The notes: generated by a model from the sequence alone, not told the origin. Shown: positions 34,421 through 44,037, counted from the first letter of the stretch. The stretch: DNA of 64,000 nucleotides from CALGYY01 sp964585485 (GCA_964585485.1 CAZPDS010000005.1:1-64000), one strand, 5' to 3'. Made by a program: numbers and translations.

Positions 34421-36079
34421 TTATTTCAGACCGAGGACATCCTTGCCCTGTTCGAAGGCTACATCCACCGGAATGTTGGCGGAGCGCAGTCCGTCGAGTT
34501 CTTTCTGCAGACCGGGATTGATAACGGCGTTCGCCTCGAGGTATTTCTTTGCACCGGCGTAATCGCCGTTGCCCTGGAAGGTCAGAATTACGGAAGCCCA
34601 TCCATTCACGGCTTCGCCTGTTTTGGCAAAATCCACCTTATAGGTACCGTCGGTATTGCGTGTAAAGGCACCCGCCTTTTCAAAATAGTTAAAACACATC
34701 ATATTGGCCTTTCCATGGGAGCTGGAAGCACCGAAACGTACGGAGCGGAAAATACCGGCCATGTAGGTGGTGTAACAATCTTCTTTGGTGATGCCCGTGA
34801 GTTCTTTCATGTCGATAAGCTGGGTGGCGATAAACAGACCCAGAATGTCGGCTTTAGCTTCTTCAAAAGCAGAATAAACATCCTTCATCGCATCGCGAAC
34901 CATGCCCTTGCCGTTGATGGTGTTTTTAATCCCCAGACCATGGGCCACTTCGTGGAACATCACGTTATTGAAGAAGGCGTCGAACTTCACGTTAGCCAGT
35001 TGTGATTTATCCATCAGGCGGTTGGCAATCGGCATCATGATGTGATCAAACTTGGCCTTCATCGCGTTTTTCAACTGCAGACGGCGCGATCCGGCTTTCA
35101 GCTGGACCTGCTCATCGTTGGGCAGATTGATGGCAATGGTTTTGCTTCCGGCATTGCAATCTCCGGCGTAAAAAACAGCATCATACACACCCAGGTCCGA
35201 CTGGCTTCCGGGGACTTCCTTTTTGTATTTGGCATCCACGGGGAGGTTCTTCTGAATAGTGGGCAGCAGGGCGATGTACTTATCGAGTTTCTTGCTCCAT
35301 TCCAGGTCTTTGATCAGAATGAAGGCTTCGAAGGCCGCTTTGTATTCATACAGGCCGTCTTCGTAATTTTCGATGGGGCCAACTACAAAATCCACGTGAT
35401 TGTCTTTCATTGCCATCCAGGCGAAATCGCTGGGCTGGTAATCGGAGGTCATCAGTGCATCGGCCCGCAGTTCCAGGTATTTCTTTAAGCCCGGCTCTTC
35501 GGCCAGTTCTGCGGCCTTTTTCAGGAGGTCGGAGGCTTTTTGTAGTTTTTCTTTGTAGGCTTCATGGTACCAAACCACCTTGAGGCTCTTGTCGTCGTTA
35601 CGACGAATGAGGGTGTAGAGGCTGGTTTTGTTGGGATCTTTCAGGGCTTCGAATTCTTCTTTGGTCATATCGGCCGGATAAAAATTCGCGCCAAGGGGTT
35701 TGGGGCCGTAGTTTTGAACAAAGGAGCTATCGTTGTTCAGCCGCTCCCACGGACCGTAATTGATTTCGGCAAAGCGTTTAACGTACTCATTCTTAATGCC
35801 ATCCAAAAATGTTGCTTTGTCGCCCAGGGTCTGTTCCCAATACAGATCGTCCATGATCTGCGCAACATCAAACAGAATGGAAATCATCTGTTTTTCCTTT
35901 TCGGTGAGTTTGCTCAGATCGGTGGTCAGTTTCACCGGAACGAATTCGTCGATTTTCAATTTCATGAGGGAATCCTCTTTGCTAAGGGTTTCTTTTTTTT
36001 GTTCAGATGATCCACAGGCGCCAATGAGGGCGGCTCCCAGCAGGACCAGGGTGGTAAGAATAATGGATTGTTTACGCAT
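34421..36079 (-). CDS. M49-like (dipeptidyl peptidase III-related) metallopeptidase lipoprotein
   Basis: 552 residues. Lipoprotein signal with LIGACGSSE. The metal site is HEVAHGLG near residue 380, with the downstream acidic motif EEAKADILG about 40 residues on, as in M49 peptidases, where the consensus is HExxGH. This protein has the shorter HExxH spacing used by Bacteroidota relatives. It also keeps YAGDCNAGSKTIAINLPN. Predicted to release dipeptides in the periplasm or at the surface (inference). Monocistronic with its own terminator. Confidence 0.82.
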   Translation of the reverse strand: MRKQSIILTTLVLLGAALIGACGSSEQKKETLSKEDSLMKLKIDEFVPVKLTTDLSKLTEKEKQMISILFDVAQIMDDLYWEQTLGDKATFLDGIKNEYVKRFAEINYGPWERLNNDSSFVQNYGPKPLGANFYPADMTKEEFEALKDPNKTSLYTLIRRNDDKSLKVVWYHEAYKEKLQKASDLLKKAAELAEEPGLKKYLELRADALMTSDYQPSDFAWMAMKDNHVDFVVGPIENYEDGLYEYKAAFEAFILIKDLEWSKKLDKYIALLPTIQKNLPVDAKYKKEVPGSQSDLGVYDAVFYAGDCNAGSKTIAINLPNDEQVQLKAGSRRLQLKNAMKAKFDHIMMPIANRLMDKSQLANVKFDAFFNNVMFHEVAHGLGIKNTINGKGMVRDAMKDVYSAFEEAKADILGLFIATQLIDMKELTGITKEDCYTTYMAGIFRSVRFGASSSHGKANMMCFNYFEKAGAFTRNTDGTYKVDFAKTGEAVNGWASVILTFQGNGDYAGAKKYLEANAVINPGLQKELDGLRSANIPVDVAFEQGKDVLGLK

Positions 36080-36169
36080 GGTTCTAAACTTTAGTATAAT
36101 TATTGATTACGAAATTACGGAATATTTCCACAACCGCCTCTTTCATCCATATAATATCTGACACATCGC

Positions 36170-36610
36170 ATGAAAAAGTTCTTCGTTGTTCTCTTCTCCC
36201 TGCCCGTTCTGACCGTTTCTTCCCAGAATGTTCTTATCAACAACAACCCGGTCGATCTGAGTGATCAGGGAGCCTCCGTGGCACTTAATGTTGACATCCG
36301 CAACAACCCGCAGCAGCAGGTTCAATATCCGCAACAACAGGCGATACAGGTCAACACGGCAGTAAATACCGGAAATTTTTTCGGAAGCAATCCGTCCGTT
36401 CAGGCTGTATCTCAGCAAAAGGTGGGGCAAAGCATCCGCATCAGCGGGAGCTCTGGTTCCGGGTATTCAGCTAGCCAGGGACAGCTTGTGCGGCACAAAA
36501 ACAAGCAAAAATCGCTGCAGTTAGTACTTCAGCATATCTTTAAGGAAAAGTACAAAAAGCCAAGGCATTACGCCAAGAAAAGCCGCATACGGAAATGTCA
36601 CCGCTTTTAA
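36170..36610 (+). CDS. Small secreted Gln/Asn/Ser-rich protein with basic C-terminus
   Basis: 146 residues. Signal peptide MKKFFVVLFSLPVLTVSS, then an Asn/Gln-rich region (IRNNPQQQVQYPQQQAIQ), a Gly/Ser linker and a strongly basic end rich in Lys, Arg and His (KEKYKKPRHYAKKSRIRK). No family recognised. The composition recalls small secreted matrix or nucleic-acid-binding proteins, but this is only a guess. Lies alone between divergent M49 and convergent asd genes. Confidence 0.6.
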   Translation: MKKFFVVLFSLPVLTVSSQNVLINNNPVDLSDQGASVALNVDIRNNPQQQVQYPQQQAIQVNTAVNTGNFFGSNPSVQAVSQQKVGQSIRISGSSGSGYSASQGQLVRHKNKQKSLQLVLQHIFKEKYKKPRHYAKKSRIRKCHRF

Positions 36611-36628
36611 ACGAATTCACACTCTTAC

Positions 36629-37615
36629 TTACTGATTAAGTATTCGTTGATTAACGCATTCAGCGATCTGAACGGCATTGGTCGCTGCCCCTTTTCTCAG
36701 GTTATCGGCTACTATCCAGAGGTTCCAGGTATTCTCCGAAGCAAGACTTTTGCGCACCCGACCCACCCAAACTTCGTCTCTTCCCTGTGCATCCAGAGCG
36801 GTAGGATAATCTTCTTTCGCTTCTTTAAGGATAAGTCCGGGTGCTGAGCGCAGAGCCTTCAGCACGTCGGCTTCATCGGCCGCTTTGGCCAGCGTAACCG
36901 CTACGGATTCCGAATGACCGCCCAGGACCGGGACGCGAACCGCTGTTGGATTCACCTGAATTGTGGGGTCGTTAAAGATCTTCCGGGTCTCGTTGACCAG
37001 CTTCATTTCTTCTTTGGTATAGCCGTTATCGCTAAAATCGTCGCATTGAGGGATGCAGTTGAAGTCAATTTTTCGTTTGTAGAAGGGGGTGTGCGGACGG
37101 TTTTCGCGCTCATCCATTAATTGGGAAACCCCCCTCATGCCGCTACCGGAAACGGACTGGTAGGTAGTCACCGTGAGATGCCGGATGCCGAAGGTGCGAT
37201 ACAATGGATTAAGAGCGACCAGCATTTGAATGGTAGAACAGTTGGGGTTGGCGATGATGTGATCGCCCGGCTTGAGTGCGTCAATATTCACTTCGGGCAC
37301 AATCAGGGGGATGTCGTCGTTCATGCGCCAGGCGGAGGAGTTATCGATAACATAGCATCCGCGGGCAGCGAATTTCGGCGCCCATTCCAGGGAAACAGCC
37401 GAACCGGCGGAGAACAGGGCAATGGCTGGCGCTGCTTCAACAGCCTGTTGCAGGCTTACAACACTCACTTCCTGATTGCGGAATTTCACTTTTTTCCCCA
37501 GCGAGCGATCCGAGGCCGCCGGAATAATTTCCGTTACCGGGAAATTGCGTTCTTCAAGAACTTTTAGCATCACCGAGCCGACCAGACCGGTAGCTCCAAC
37601 AACGGCGACTTTCAT
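36629..37615 (-). CDS. asd: Aspartate-semialdehyde dehydrogenase
   Basis: 328 residues, full length. Reduces aspartyl phosphate to aspartate semialdehyde with NADPH for lysine, diaminopimelate, threonine and methionine synthesis. NADP motif GATGLVGSVMLKVLEERNFP at the N-terminus, active-site Cys in ANPNCSTIQ, substrate motif GHSESVAV. It is 102 bases downstream of lysC on the same strand and probably cotranscribed. Confidence 0.95.
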   Translation of the reverse strand: MKVAVVGATGLVGSVMLKVLEERNFPVTEIIPAASDRSLGKKVKFRNQEVSVVSLQQAVEAAPAIALFSAGSAVSLEWAPKFAARGCYVIDNSSAWRMNDDIPLIVPEVNIDALKPGDHIIANPNCSTIQMLVALNPLYRTFGIRHLTVTTYQSVSGSGMRGVSQLMDERENRPHTPFYKRKIDFNCIPQCDDFSDNGYTKEEMKLVNETRKIFNDPTIQVNPTAVRVPVLGGHSESVAVTLAKAADEADVLKALRSAPGLILKEAKEDYPTALDAQGRDEVWVGRVRKSLASENTWNLWIVADNLRKGAATNAVQIAECVNQRILNQ

Positions 37616-37717
37616 GAAATACGATTTTGAGAGGTTTGAATAATTAGTGCTTAATATTGTTCGCGACTTGAGTCTGGTAGTGGGAAATTCCGCTGAAAAG
37701 CGCCATAATAGGGCTCT

Positions 37718-39094
37718 TTATGAAGACGGGAAGAATTCCGCGTGAATGGCCCGAATGGCTTTTTCGCGATCTTTTTTATCAACAACAAAGTAGGTGGTGA
37801 TGTCGGATGCCCCGCTGGAAATCGTTTTCACGTTGATTCCTGCATCGGCCACCGAACGGAACAGACGTGCGGCAATGCCGGGTTTTTCGGCCAGGCCGCA
37901 ACCCACGATGGCAATGGTGGACAACTCTTTCATCAACTCCACCTTGTATAATCCGGGCAAGGGCAGATCTTTCAATTTCGTATAAGCCCGATCCGCATCC
38001 GCTGAGGAGAAATAAAGGTTCATAAAAGTGTTGGAGTTAAAAATCATTTTGATGTTGATCTTATCCTCCCCCAGCCTTCTTGTTACACGTTCCATCAGGC
38101 CGGGCTTGATCCCCACGCCGGGGCCGCTGAAGCGGATCACGCTGAAATCGTCGGAATAGGTAACACTTTTTACGATATGTTGATTGATCTCGATATGGTC
38201 GTTGATGATGGTTAATGGCTTAATAGCCTCCCCGATTTTATTGATGTTGAAGATGCGAATGGGGATTTTCATGTCCTGCAAAGGTTCCATGGTGCGCGGG
38301 TGCAGAATTTTGGCGCCAAAGTAGGCCAGTTCGGCGGCTTCGCCGTAATTCAGCTGAGGAATGGAAACGGCGGAAGGCACAATCTTGGGATCGGCGCTTT
38401 GAAAGCCATCCACGTCTTTCCAGATATCCAGCGATTCGGCCTCCAGGCAATGCGCAATAGCCGCGGCGGAGTAGTCGCTGCCCCCGCGTCCAAAAATGGT
38501 TTTGCGTCCTTCGCGGGAAATACCATAGAAGCCGGGAATGATAAACACTTTCTCCGCCTTCAGTCGTTCCTGTACGGGACCCGCGGCCAGCTCGAAGTCC
38601 ACCGACGCGTTCCCCAACTCTCCGTCGGTAATCAGGTGCAGTTCTTCCGGCATCACCACCTCACAATTTACCCCTTTGTGCCGAAGCACGGCCGTGATCA
38701 TCAGGGCGCTGAAACGTTCACCGTAGCTGAGTACGGTATCGCCGATAAACTCAGGTACTTCACCAAGATAATTGATGCCCAGCAGTTGGCGCTTGAGCTG
38801 CTCGCCGCTCTGCTCCAAGGTTTCGAGTATCTCCCTTTTTTCCTTGGTATCGCTGATGTAATGAGCGATGATCTTTTCATTCATCTCCGCGAGCATACCG
38901 GAAAACCGGTAGATATCGTTTTCATCATTGCGCGCGCGGTTCAGAATATCGGCCAGGCTGTTGGTTACGCCGTAGAACGCTGAAACCACGATGGCCAGCG
39001 GACGTTGATAATATTGGATGACTTCGCGAAGTCTCTCTATATCGCGGGATTCACGAAGATTAGACCCGCCAAATTTGACAACGATTTTTTTCAT
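37718..39094 (-). CDS. lysC: Aspartate kinase
   Basis: 458 residues from MKKIVVKFGGSNL; a longer frame from 39133 lies over the promoter. Phosphorylates aspartate, the committed step of the aspartate family. The kinase domain has KFGGSN and FGRGGSDYSAAAIA. Two C-terminal ACT domains (SVIRFSGPGVG and STIAIVGCGLAEKPGIAARLF) suggest end-product feedback control. Operon with asd. A TACCTTTG -7 element lies about 37 bases upstream. Confidence 0.95.
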   Translation of the reverse strand: MKKIVVKFGGSNLRESRDIERLREVIQYYQRPLAIVVSAFYGVTNSLADILNRARNDENDIYRFSGMLAEMNEKIIAHYISDTKEKREILETLEQSGEQLKRQLLGINYLGEVPEFIGDTVLSYGERFSALMITAVLRHKGVNCEVVMPEELHLITDGELGNASVDFELAAGPVQERLKAEKVFIIPGFYGISREGRKTIFGRGGSDYSAAAIAHCLEAESLDIWKDVDGFQSADPKIVPSAVSIPQLNYGEAAELAYFGAKILHPRTMEPLQDMKIPIRIFNINKIGEAIKPLTIINDHIEINQHIVKSVTYSDDFSVIRFSGPGVGIKPGLMERVTRRLGEDKINIKMIFNSNTFMNLYFSSADADRAYTKLKDLPLPGLYKVELMKELSTIAIVGCGLAEKPGIAARLFRSVADAGINVKTISSGASDITTYFVVDKKDREKAIRAIHAEFFPSS

Positions 39095-39130
39095 ACCGGC
39101 CACAATTGCACGACAACCTTTACGGATGCG

Positions 39131-39138
39131 CAAAGGTA
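39131..39138 (-). promoter_or_regulatory. Bacteroidota -7 promoter element for lysC-asd
   Basis: TACCTTTG on the minus strand. A TTG lies about 24 bases upstream. Transcription would begin near 39124, giving a leader of about 30 bases. Confidence 0.5.
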
Positions 39139-39176
39139 CAAATTAAATCAGGGTTGATGTGACAAGCGTCCTTAAA

Positions 39177-40052
39177 TTATGGAATTACCGGCGCCTCAAC
39201 AGCCTGAAGGATTTCATCAGTATCGGCATTGTAAACAATAGCCACCAGGTGGCAATGTTTAGGCACCCAGGCCGGATTGAGGGCATAGGAATACGAGCTC
39301 ACTTTCTTTGTGCCGGCGGTGGTCAGCGTATTGCTGAGCGCCGCACCCCAGGTACCATTTACCGCACCACGCAAAACATGCATGAAAACGTAATCTGGAA
39401 TTTCCGGGATGGGTCCTGCAATGGCATCGTTGTTTTTCTGATAGCCCACGATACTGTCCTCGGCCACGTAAATGGCGATTTTCAGGTTAGCGGAAAGGTT
39501 CACCAGGTATTCGGTTTGCACGTGAACGCAGACTTTATTTTCCGACGCATTATATTGGGTGATCATCTGCATATCCAACACCGGCGTGGTGTCCTGCACA
39601 TCCACGAAAGTAGATTCCCAGGAAGTCGGTGCTAAGAAGATCCGGTTGCCGCCAATGAATTTTCGGTTGAATGTGGCGGCCGGATTATCCTGGATGCCGA
39701 TGAAGGCATGAAGATCGGTGCCTGTTGCTGAATTCAGGTCAAGGCTGTAATTGCCGGGTTCGGTTTCGGCGAAATAGCCGGCGTGGATCGTAAGAAGGAT
39801 TGCTTTGCCGGGGTTATTGTGAATAATTTCGTGGGCCGTCATCGCCGCCACCGGGCAGTTGACGCAGGCATGGCCCGTATATTCTTCAATCAGCACGACT
39901 TTCTGATGGTCGGTGTCGTCCGGAAATTCCGGGACCGGGCACGACGTGGTATCAATGGGAGGCCCTTCGGTATAAGGGGATTCGACTTTATCGCAAGCGG
40001 AAAATGTGAGCGCCGCTAGGAGGACGGGTATGAGGACGAATAGTTTATTCAT
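39177..40052 (-). CDS. Omp28-related lipoprotein with thioredoxin-like CxxC
   Basis: 291 residues. Lipoprotein signal with TFSACDKV. The N-terminal half resembles the Omp28 family (VVLIEEYTGHACVNCPVAA, a thioredoxin-like CVNC site; AILLTIHAGYFAE). The C-terminal half is beta-rich (YVFMHVLRGAVNGTWG, HLVAIVYNADTDEILQA). Outer-membrane associated in known relatives; function poorly defined. Last gene of a TlpA-DUF6029-Omp28 operon, 4 bases after the DUF6029 stop. Confidence 0.87.
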   Translation of the reverse strand: MNKLFVLIPVLLAALTFSACDKVESPYTEGPPIDTTSCPVPEFPDDTDHQKVVLIEEYTGHACVNCPVAAMTAHEIIHNNPGKAILLTIHAGYFAETEPGNYSLDLNSATGTDLHAFIGIQDNPAATFNRKFIGGNRIFLAPTSWESTFVDVQDTTPVLDMQMITQYNASENKVCVHVQTEYLVNLSANLKIAIYVAEDSIVGYQKNNDAIAGPIPEIPDYVFMHVLRGAVNGTWGAALSNTLTTAGTKKVSSYSYALNPAWVPKHCHLVAIVYNADTDEILQAVEAPVIP

Positions 40053-40056
40053 GGCC

Positions 40057-41730
40057 TTAGAAACTACTGGTTAGTGATAACGTAATACCATTGGCAGCAG
40101 GTACCTGGCGGCATACACCGCCCACGCAGAGGATGCCTTCGCGTTGTTTTCCGTAGGAGAGCGCGATACGGCTGGAGCCCGCGTTAAATCCGGCCGCTAC
40201 GTTGTAATAATGGATTTTTTTATCCGCCACCGGGTTTCCTAAATTCCATACATCCATTACAGCGGCGAACCATTTCGGTGCGATGGAATACTCCATCATG
40301 CCCATGGCCCAGTCACCTTCGTCCTGTGTGGTGCGCAAATACTGGAGTTCCCAGCGAAGGGCGTGTTTGTCGCTGACCATCCAGGTCATGTCGAGTACAC
40401 CAAATCCACCGTACATCATACCGTCGGCGTGGCCTTCAATCACATCAATGTTGTACGTCAGGTAGCCCAGGGTGAGCGCGGCTTTGAAATGTTTGGTGAA
40501 CTTGTGGGAAATTTCCACATTAATGTCTTCGTAATAAAGATCCTTCCCAACTTTGAAGAAGGGTGAGGTATACCCGAGCGTCCCGTCTTTGCCGATGGGG
40601 GTTGAGTCGTTGAGGGCGTTTTTCACGATGCTGTTGGCCCGAGAATAGTTCGCGGCGATCGTTGTTCCGTATTTTCCACCCAGTTTCGTTTTTTTCTTGA
40701 TGGTATAAACCACCTGGGCCTCCAGCCCGATTTCGCCGTTGGGCTGCGTCGCGTAAGGATACATGGAGGGTAAGCTGTAGGCGTGTTGTTTGGTGAGTGG
40801 TGGCAGGAAGTTAATCAGCAGGGCGTTGCCGGTAGCATCGCGCTCTGAGCGGTAATCCATATTGTCGATGCGCTTGGCGGCGAGGAAAATACCGAGGCCT
40901 TTGGTGGAATAGGTGGCCTGCACCAGCAGGGCTTCACCGGGTTTGTAAATGTAGCCGTTGGAGGCGGAAGGATCGTTGTATTTGTAGGCGTACTCAGCAC
41001 CCAGATTGAATCCGCCAAAGATGAGGTTTCCCCGTCCGGCGAAAGCCGCCACGTTCTCAGGCAGTTTATAATAATCACTCTTGTCTTTCTGAAATTTGCT
41101 GATCACGCTTCCGCCGATAACAGCCCGCACCTTGCTATCTTTCCAGGGTTTCACCAGGTCGTTGACAGAAAACTCGGCATCGGCACCGCGAACAATACCT
41201 TCGCCCTTATCAAAAAACATCCGCTGGTAGCCGAAAATTCCTTTGATCGTGACCCCGGGGATGGGGGTGTATTTCACCTTGACGCCGTCCAGGGCGTTGT
41301 CGAAACCCAGGTTTCGTTCTTCATAACTACGAAAGATCAGCCCATTGCCAAACTGTTCGTAAAAATTACCGGCGGTAATTTCAAATTTATCTTTAGTGAA
41401 TGAGGCATAACGGTAAGTAATACCATTACCCTTGTAGCGGGTATCGAAACCCAGCAAGGCATTCATGTAATTTTCGTAGCGAAGACCCACGGAGAACGCA
41501 CCGTTGGTGTAAACGATATTGGTGAAGCCGTTCATAAGGAGTTTTTCGGGCACATCGGGGGCGCCAATGGCCGAATCTTTCAGATAGTACATAAGATCGG
41601 CCTGGAAATTTCCGTGTATCTGGCTGTTTTCAAGAAATTTCTGCGCCCGGGCAGGGACGGTGGAGACCAGCGCAAAGAAAACAATAAGCCCGTTCAGAAG
41701 TATAAACCTGCGTACATTCAAAGCTGGCAA
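40057..41730 (-). CDS. DUF6029-family outer membrane beta-barrel protein
   Basis: 557 residues. Signal ends at ARAQK. Beta-barrel character is seen throughout, with alternating aromatic strands (VGLRYENYMNALLGFD, ALTLGYLTYNIDVIEG) and a C-terminal LSLTSSF ending in Phe, typical of outer membrane insertion. HGNFQADLMYYLKDS at the N-terminus is characteristic of DUF6029. Function unknown. It lies between genes for a TlpA protein and an Omp28 protein, a grouping I recall from other Bacteroidota, which suggests a thiol-linked envelope process. Confidence 0.8.
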   Translation of the reverse strand: MPALNVRRFILLNGLIVFFALVSTVPARAQKFLENSQIHGNFQADLMYYLKDSAIGAPDVPEKLLMNGFTNIVYTNGAFSVGLRYENYMNALLGFDTRYKGNGITYRYASFTKDKFEITAGNFYEQFGNGLIFRSYEERNLGFDNALDGVKVKYTPIPGVTIKGIFGYQRMFFDKGEGIVRGADAEFSVNDLVKPWKDSKVRAVIGGSVISKFQKDKSDYYKLPENVAAFAGRGNLIFGGFNLGAEYAYKYNDPSASNGYIYKPGEALLVQATYSTKGLGIFLAAKRIDNMDYRSERDATGNALLINFLPPLTKQHAYSLPSMYPYATQPNGEIGLEAQVVYTIKKKTKLGGKYGTTIAANYSRANSIVKNALNDSTPIGKDGTLGYTSPFFKVGKDLYYEDINVEISHKFTKHFKAALTLGYLTYNIDVIEGHADGMMYGGFGVLDMTWMVSDKHALRWELQYLRTTQDEGDWAMGMMEYSIAPKWFAAVMDVWNLGNPVADKKIHYYNVAAGFNAGSSRIALSYGKQREGILCVGGVCRQVPAANGITLSLTSSF

Positions 41731-41764
41731 AATTAAAAGTTGAACTATTGGATCGTTGGATCTG

Positions 41765-42295
41765 CTATTCTTCAGAAACGGGCTCGCCGGCGTTGATTTT
41801 GCGAACCACCTCGATCAGTCCGAGTTCGGCGCCCTGTGAAAAGGAAGTGTGCTGCCACACAATTTCGCCTTTCCCGTTCAGGATAAAAGTATGGGGCACC
41901 AGATTCACATTCATGGCGCGTTTGAAGTCGCTGTTTACATCCAGCAAAACTTCATATTCCCAGCCCTTTCCGTCCACCAGCGGCTTCACACCGGTTGAGG
42001 TTCGCGCGTCATCGATGGAGACGGCCACCATTTTTACCCCGGTTTCTTCCTGCCAATCGGCATAAACGTCGGAGATAGTCGTAAGTTCAGCCACGCAGGG
42101 TTTACACCAGGTAGCCCAGAAACTAATGATCACCGGTTTGCCGTCATTGGTGAGGTCTGCCGTGTTTAGGGTTCGTCCATCCAGGGTCTTTAACTGAACG
42201 GAGGGAAGGGTACGATGTTTTTTTTCGGCAACCTGACCTACGGATACGTAAGCAGCGAAACACAGGCTGAGGATCAGAAACAAGGACTTTTTCAT
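41765..42295 (-). CDS. TlpA-family periplasmic thiol-disulfide oxidoreductase, copy 2
   Basis: 176 residues from MKKSLFLILSL; an ATG eight codons earlier is less likely. Active site FWATWCKPCVAEL, cis-Pro NLVPHTFILNG. It shares almost all mature sequence with the 28528-29058 protein, including DARTS.GVKPLVDGK and DFKRAMNV. First gene of an operon with DUF6029 (34 bases) and Omp28. It probably services the cysteines of Omp28 (inference). Confidence 0.92.
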   Translation of the reverse strand: MKKSLFLILSLCFAAYVSVGQVAEKKHRTLPSVQLKTLDGRTLNTADLTNDGKPVIISFWATWCKPCVAELTTISDVYADWQEETGVKMVAVSIDDARTSTGVKPLVDGKGWEYEVLLDVNSDFKRAMNVNLVPHTFILNGKGEIVWQHTSFSQGAELGLIEVVRKINAGEPVSEE

Positions 42296-42393
42296 TGGCA
42301 TCGTTTTATTTGGGTGCATTACTAGAAAGACTTCTAAGCGTGGACCTGAATCTGTATTGTGGGAGCCGAGCGAAAGAACTCCCGTATGAAGCG

Positions 42394-42436
42394 TAAAAAA
42401 CTAAAAAAGGATCAGCGGCCGAACGGCCACTGATCC
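42394..42436 (-). terminator. Rho-independent terminator after the T9SS thioredoxin-like gene
   Basis: GGATCAG (42409-42415) pairs with CTGATCC (42430-42436), with an inner GGCCG/CGGCC stem. On the minus strand T runs follow (A runs at 42396-42408). Confidence 0.85.
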
Positions 42437-42449
42437 ATGATGTATGATG

Positions 42450-43901
42450 TTAACGACTTAATTCGATCTGGCTGTTCAGCACCTGATCACCTACGTTCAT
42501 GCGGACGATGTACATGCCCTTGGCCAGGTTTTCACCATTGAGTTCAAAGAGGTGTTCACCGGCGCTCAGGTTGGTCATAGGAACCGTGTAAACGATCTGA
42601 CCCATCATGTTGTAAACATTGATGGCCACATCCTGAGGTTCGCTGAGGCTCACGGCGATGTTGGTGTTGGTGGTAAACGGATTGGGATAAACGTTCAGGG
42701 AGCTGATGGCGGCGTTTTCGCCGATGTTGCTGCCGCTAACGCAGAAGTTCACCGATTTCACAGAAGTGTATGTATTACCGAGGAAATAAGCGAGGGTGTC
42801 GCCGGCAAAAGTGATAAGCACCTTACCGGTAGATCCCATACCGTCGCCGTAAGCATCATAAATTTTGAAGGTATAGCAGGCGTAATCAAGGCAAACATAG
42901 GTGTTGTTAACACCAGCGTTCAAACGATCCAGGGAGGCCACAAGATTGGTGGTGCCCTGCTGAAAGATATCCCAGCTCACTTCAGACGGATAGCTGTCGG
43001 TGGTAACCTTCACCAGCACATTCGCTCCGGTGGAGAACACGGCGAAGCTGGAGCTTGCCGCATCGTTGGTTGCATCCTGGTCAGCCACGCCATTGGGCAT
43101 GCTGCACTCGGCGGTGAAGGTATGCGTTCCATCGGAAAGACCGTTAATAGCCGGCAGGGTAACATCCGCGGCTTCAAATCGTGCCAGATTACCGGACCAG
43201 TTGTAGGTTCCTACCACAGCGCCGTCAATCTTAGAGGTAATGGTGAGGGTAGTGAGCGCGGCGGTGCCGTAGTTCTGAATAGTCACTTTGGGGGTCACTG
43301 TGGTGACACAATACGAGGTGGAGGGGTTAATAACGTTGTATAGTTTCACGTCGTTGGTGGTGGTGGGGAGATCGGGGCAAGCGTCGCAAGCGGCTTTCAG
43401 GCTGGCGGCCGGCACCTGTCCGACTAGATTCACTACGCGGTCGGGGCAAATAACATATACGGTCGGGAAATAACCAATTTCATAATCGCTGACCACCTGG
43501 GTGGTATTGGGGGCTACGGTAAGAATCATGGGGAAAGCGGTTCCTGTTGTCCAGTTGCCCACGGATCCTGTGCCACCCTGTAATTGAGCCAGGGTACCTT
43601 CGTCACCTTCAATCCACAACACCATCAGTTCATTGGTTCCGGTGGGACCATAGCTGGCATACAAATCTTCCAGCGCGCCGCTGTTATGATACGTCCAGCA
43701 GGGGCTGCACCAAACGGCTGAAATATCCATAATAACAGGCTTACCTGCATCAAGGTAGCTATATAGATGATGCGAGTTGCCGAGGTAATCGGTCATGGTA
43801 AAGTCCGCGCCAATGCTGTTGGGTGGCAACTGCGCGTAAACAGTGCTTGCCGAAAAACTCAGGGTCAAGCTCAGGAGAAGCAGTGAGAAGATTTTTTTCA
43901 T
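42450..43901 (-). CDS. Secreted thioredoxin-fold protein with type A T9SS domain
   Basis: 483 residues from MKKIFSLLLLSLTLSF; the open frame extends to 44060 but crosses the promoter. Signal ends at VYAQ. Residues 25-190 are a TlpA/AhpC-like thioredoxin domain with WCSPCW. CxxCP (ACDACPD) follows, then Ig-like beta domains and a type A T9SS tail (VYPNPFTTNTNIAVS, GMYIVRMNV). Unlike the periplasmic TlpA copies nearby, it is sent across the outer membrane. Likely surface redox or binding protein; function unknown. Confidence 0.85.
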   Translation of the reverse strand: MKKIFSLLLLSLTLSFSASTVYAQLPPNSIGADFTMTDYLGNSHHLYSYLDAGKPVIMDISAVWCSPCWTYHNSGALEDLYASYGPTGTNELMVLWIEGDEGTLAQLQGGTGSVGNWTTGTAFPMILTVAPNTTQVVSDYEIGYFPTVYVICPDRVVNLVGQVPAASLKAACDACPDLPTTTNDVKLYNVINPSTSYCVTTVTPKVTIQNYGTAALTTLTITSKIDGAVVGTYNWSGNLARFEAADVTLPAINGLSDGTHTFTAECSMPNGVADQDATNDAASSSFAVFSTGANVLVKVTTDSYPSEVSWDIFQQGTTNLVASLDRLNAGVNNTYVCLDYACYTFKIYDAYGDGMGSTGKVLITFAGDTLAYFLGNTYTSVKSVNFCVSGSNIGENAAISSLNVYPNPFTTNTNIAVSLSEPQDVAINVYNMMGQIVYTVPMTNLSAGEHLFELNGENLAKGMYIVRMNVGDQVLNSQIELSR

Positions 43902-43939
43902 AATAATAAAAAAGTTTAAATGGATTGATTTATAGCTTG

Positions 43940-43947
43940 CAAATATA
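43940..43947 (-). promoter_or_regulatory. Bacteroidota -7 element (TATATTTG) for the T9SS thioredoxin-like gene
   Basis: Matches TAnnTTTG on the minus strand, 39 bases upstream of the start at 43901. It supports that start over the longer open frame. Confidence 0.5.
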
Positions 43948-44029
43948 CCGATATCTACATTAATGAATGTTAACAGCGCGTTAAGGCGATTTATTTGAAC
44001 AAATATTTTTAATTTTGCGCGTTGTGCAC

Positions 44030-44037
44030 TATTTTTG
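44030..44037 (+). promoter_or_regulatory. Bacteroidota -7 element (TATTTTTG) for the 244-residue T9SS protein
   Basis: Matches TAnnTTTG, 52 bases upstream of the ATG at 44090. Divergent from the element at 43940-43947. Confidence 0.45.
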
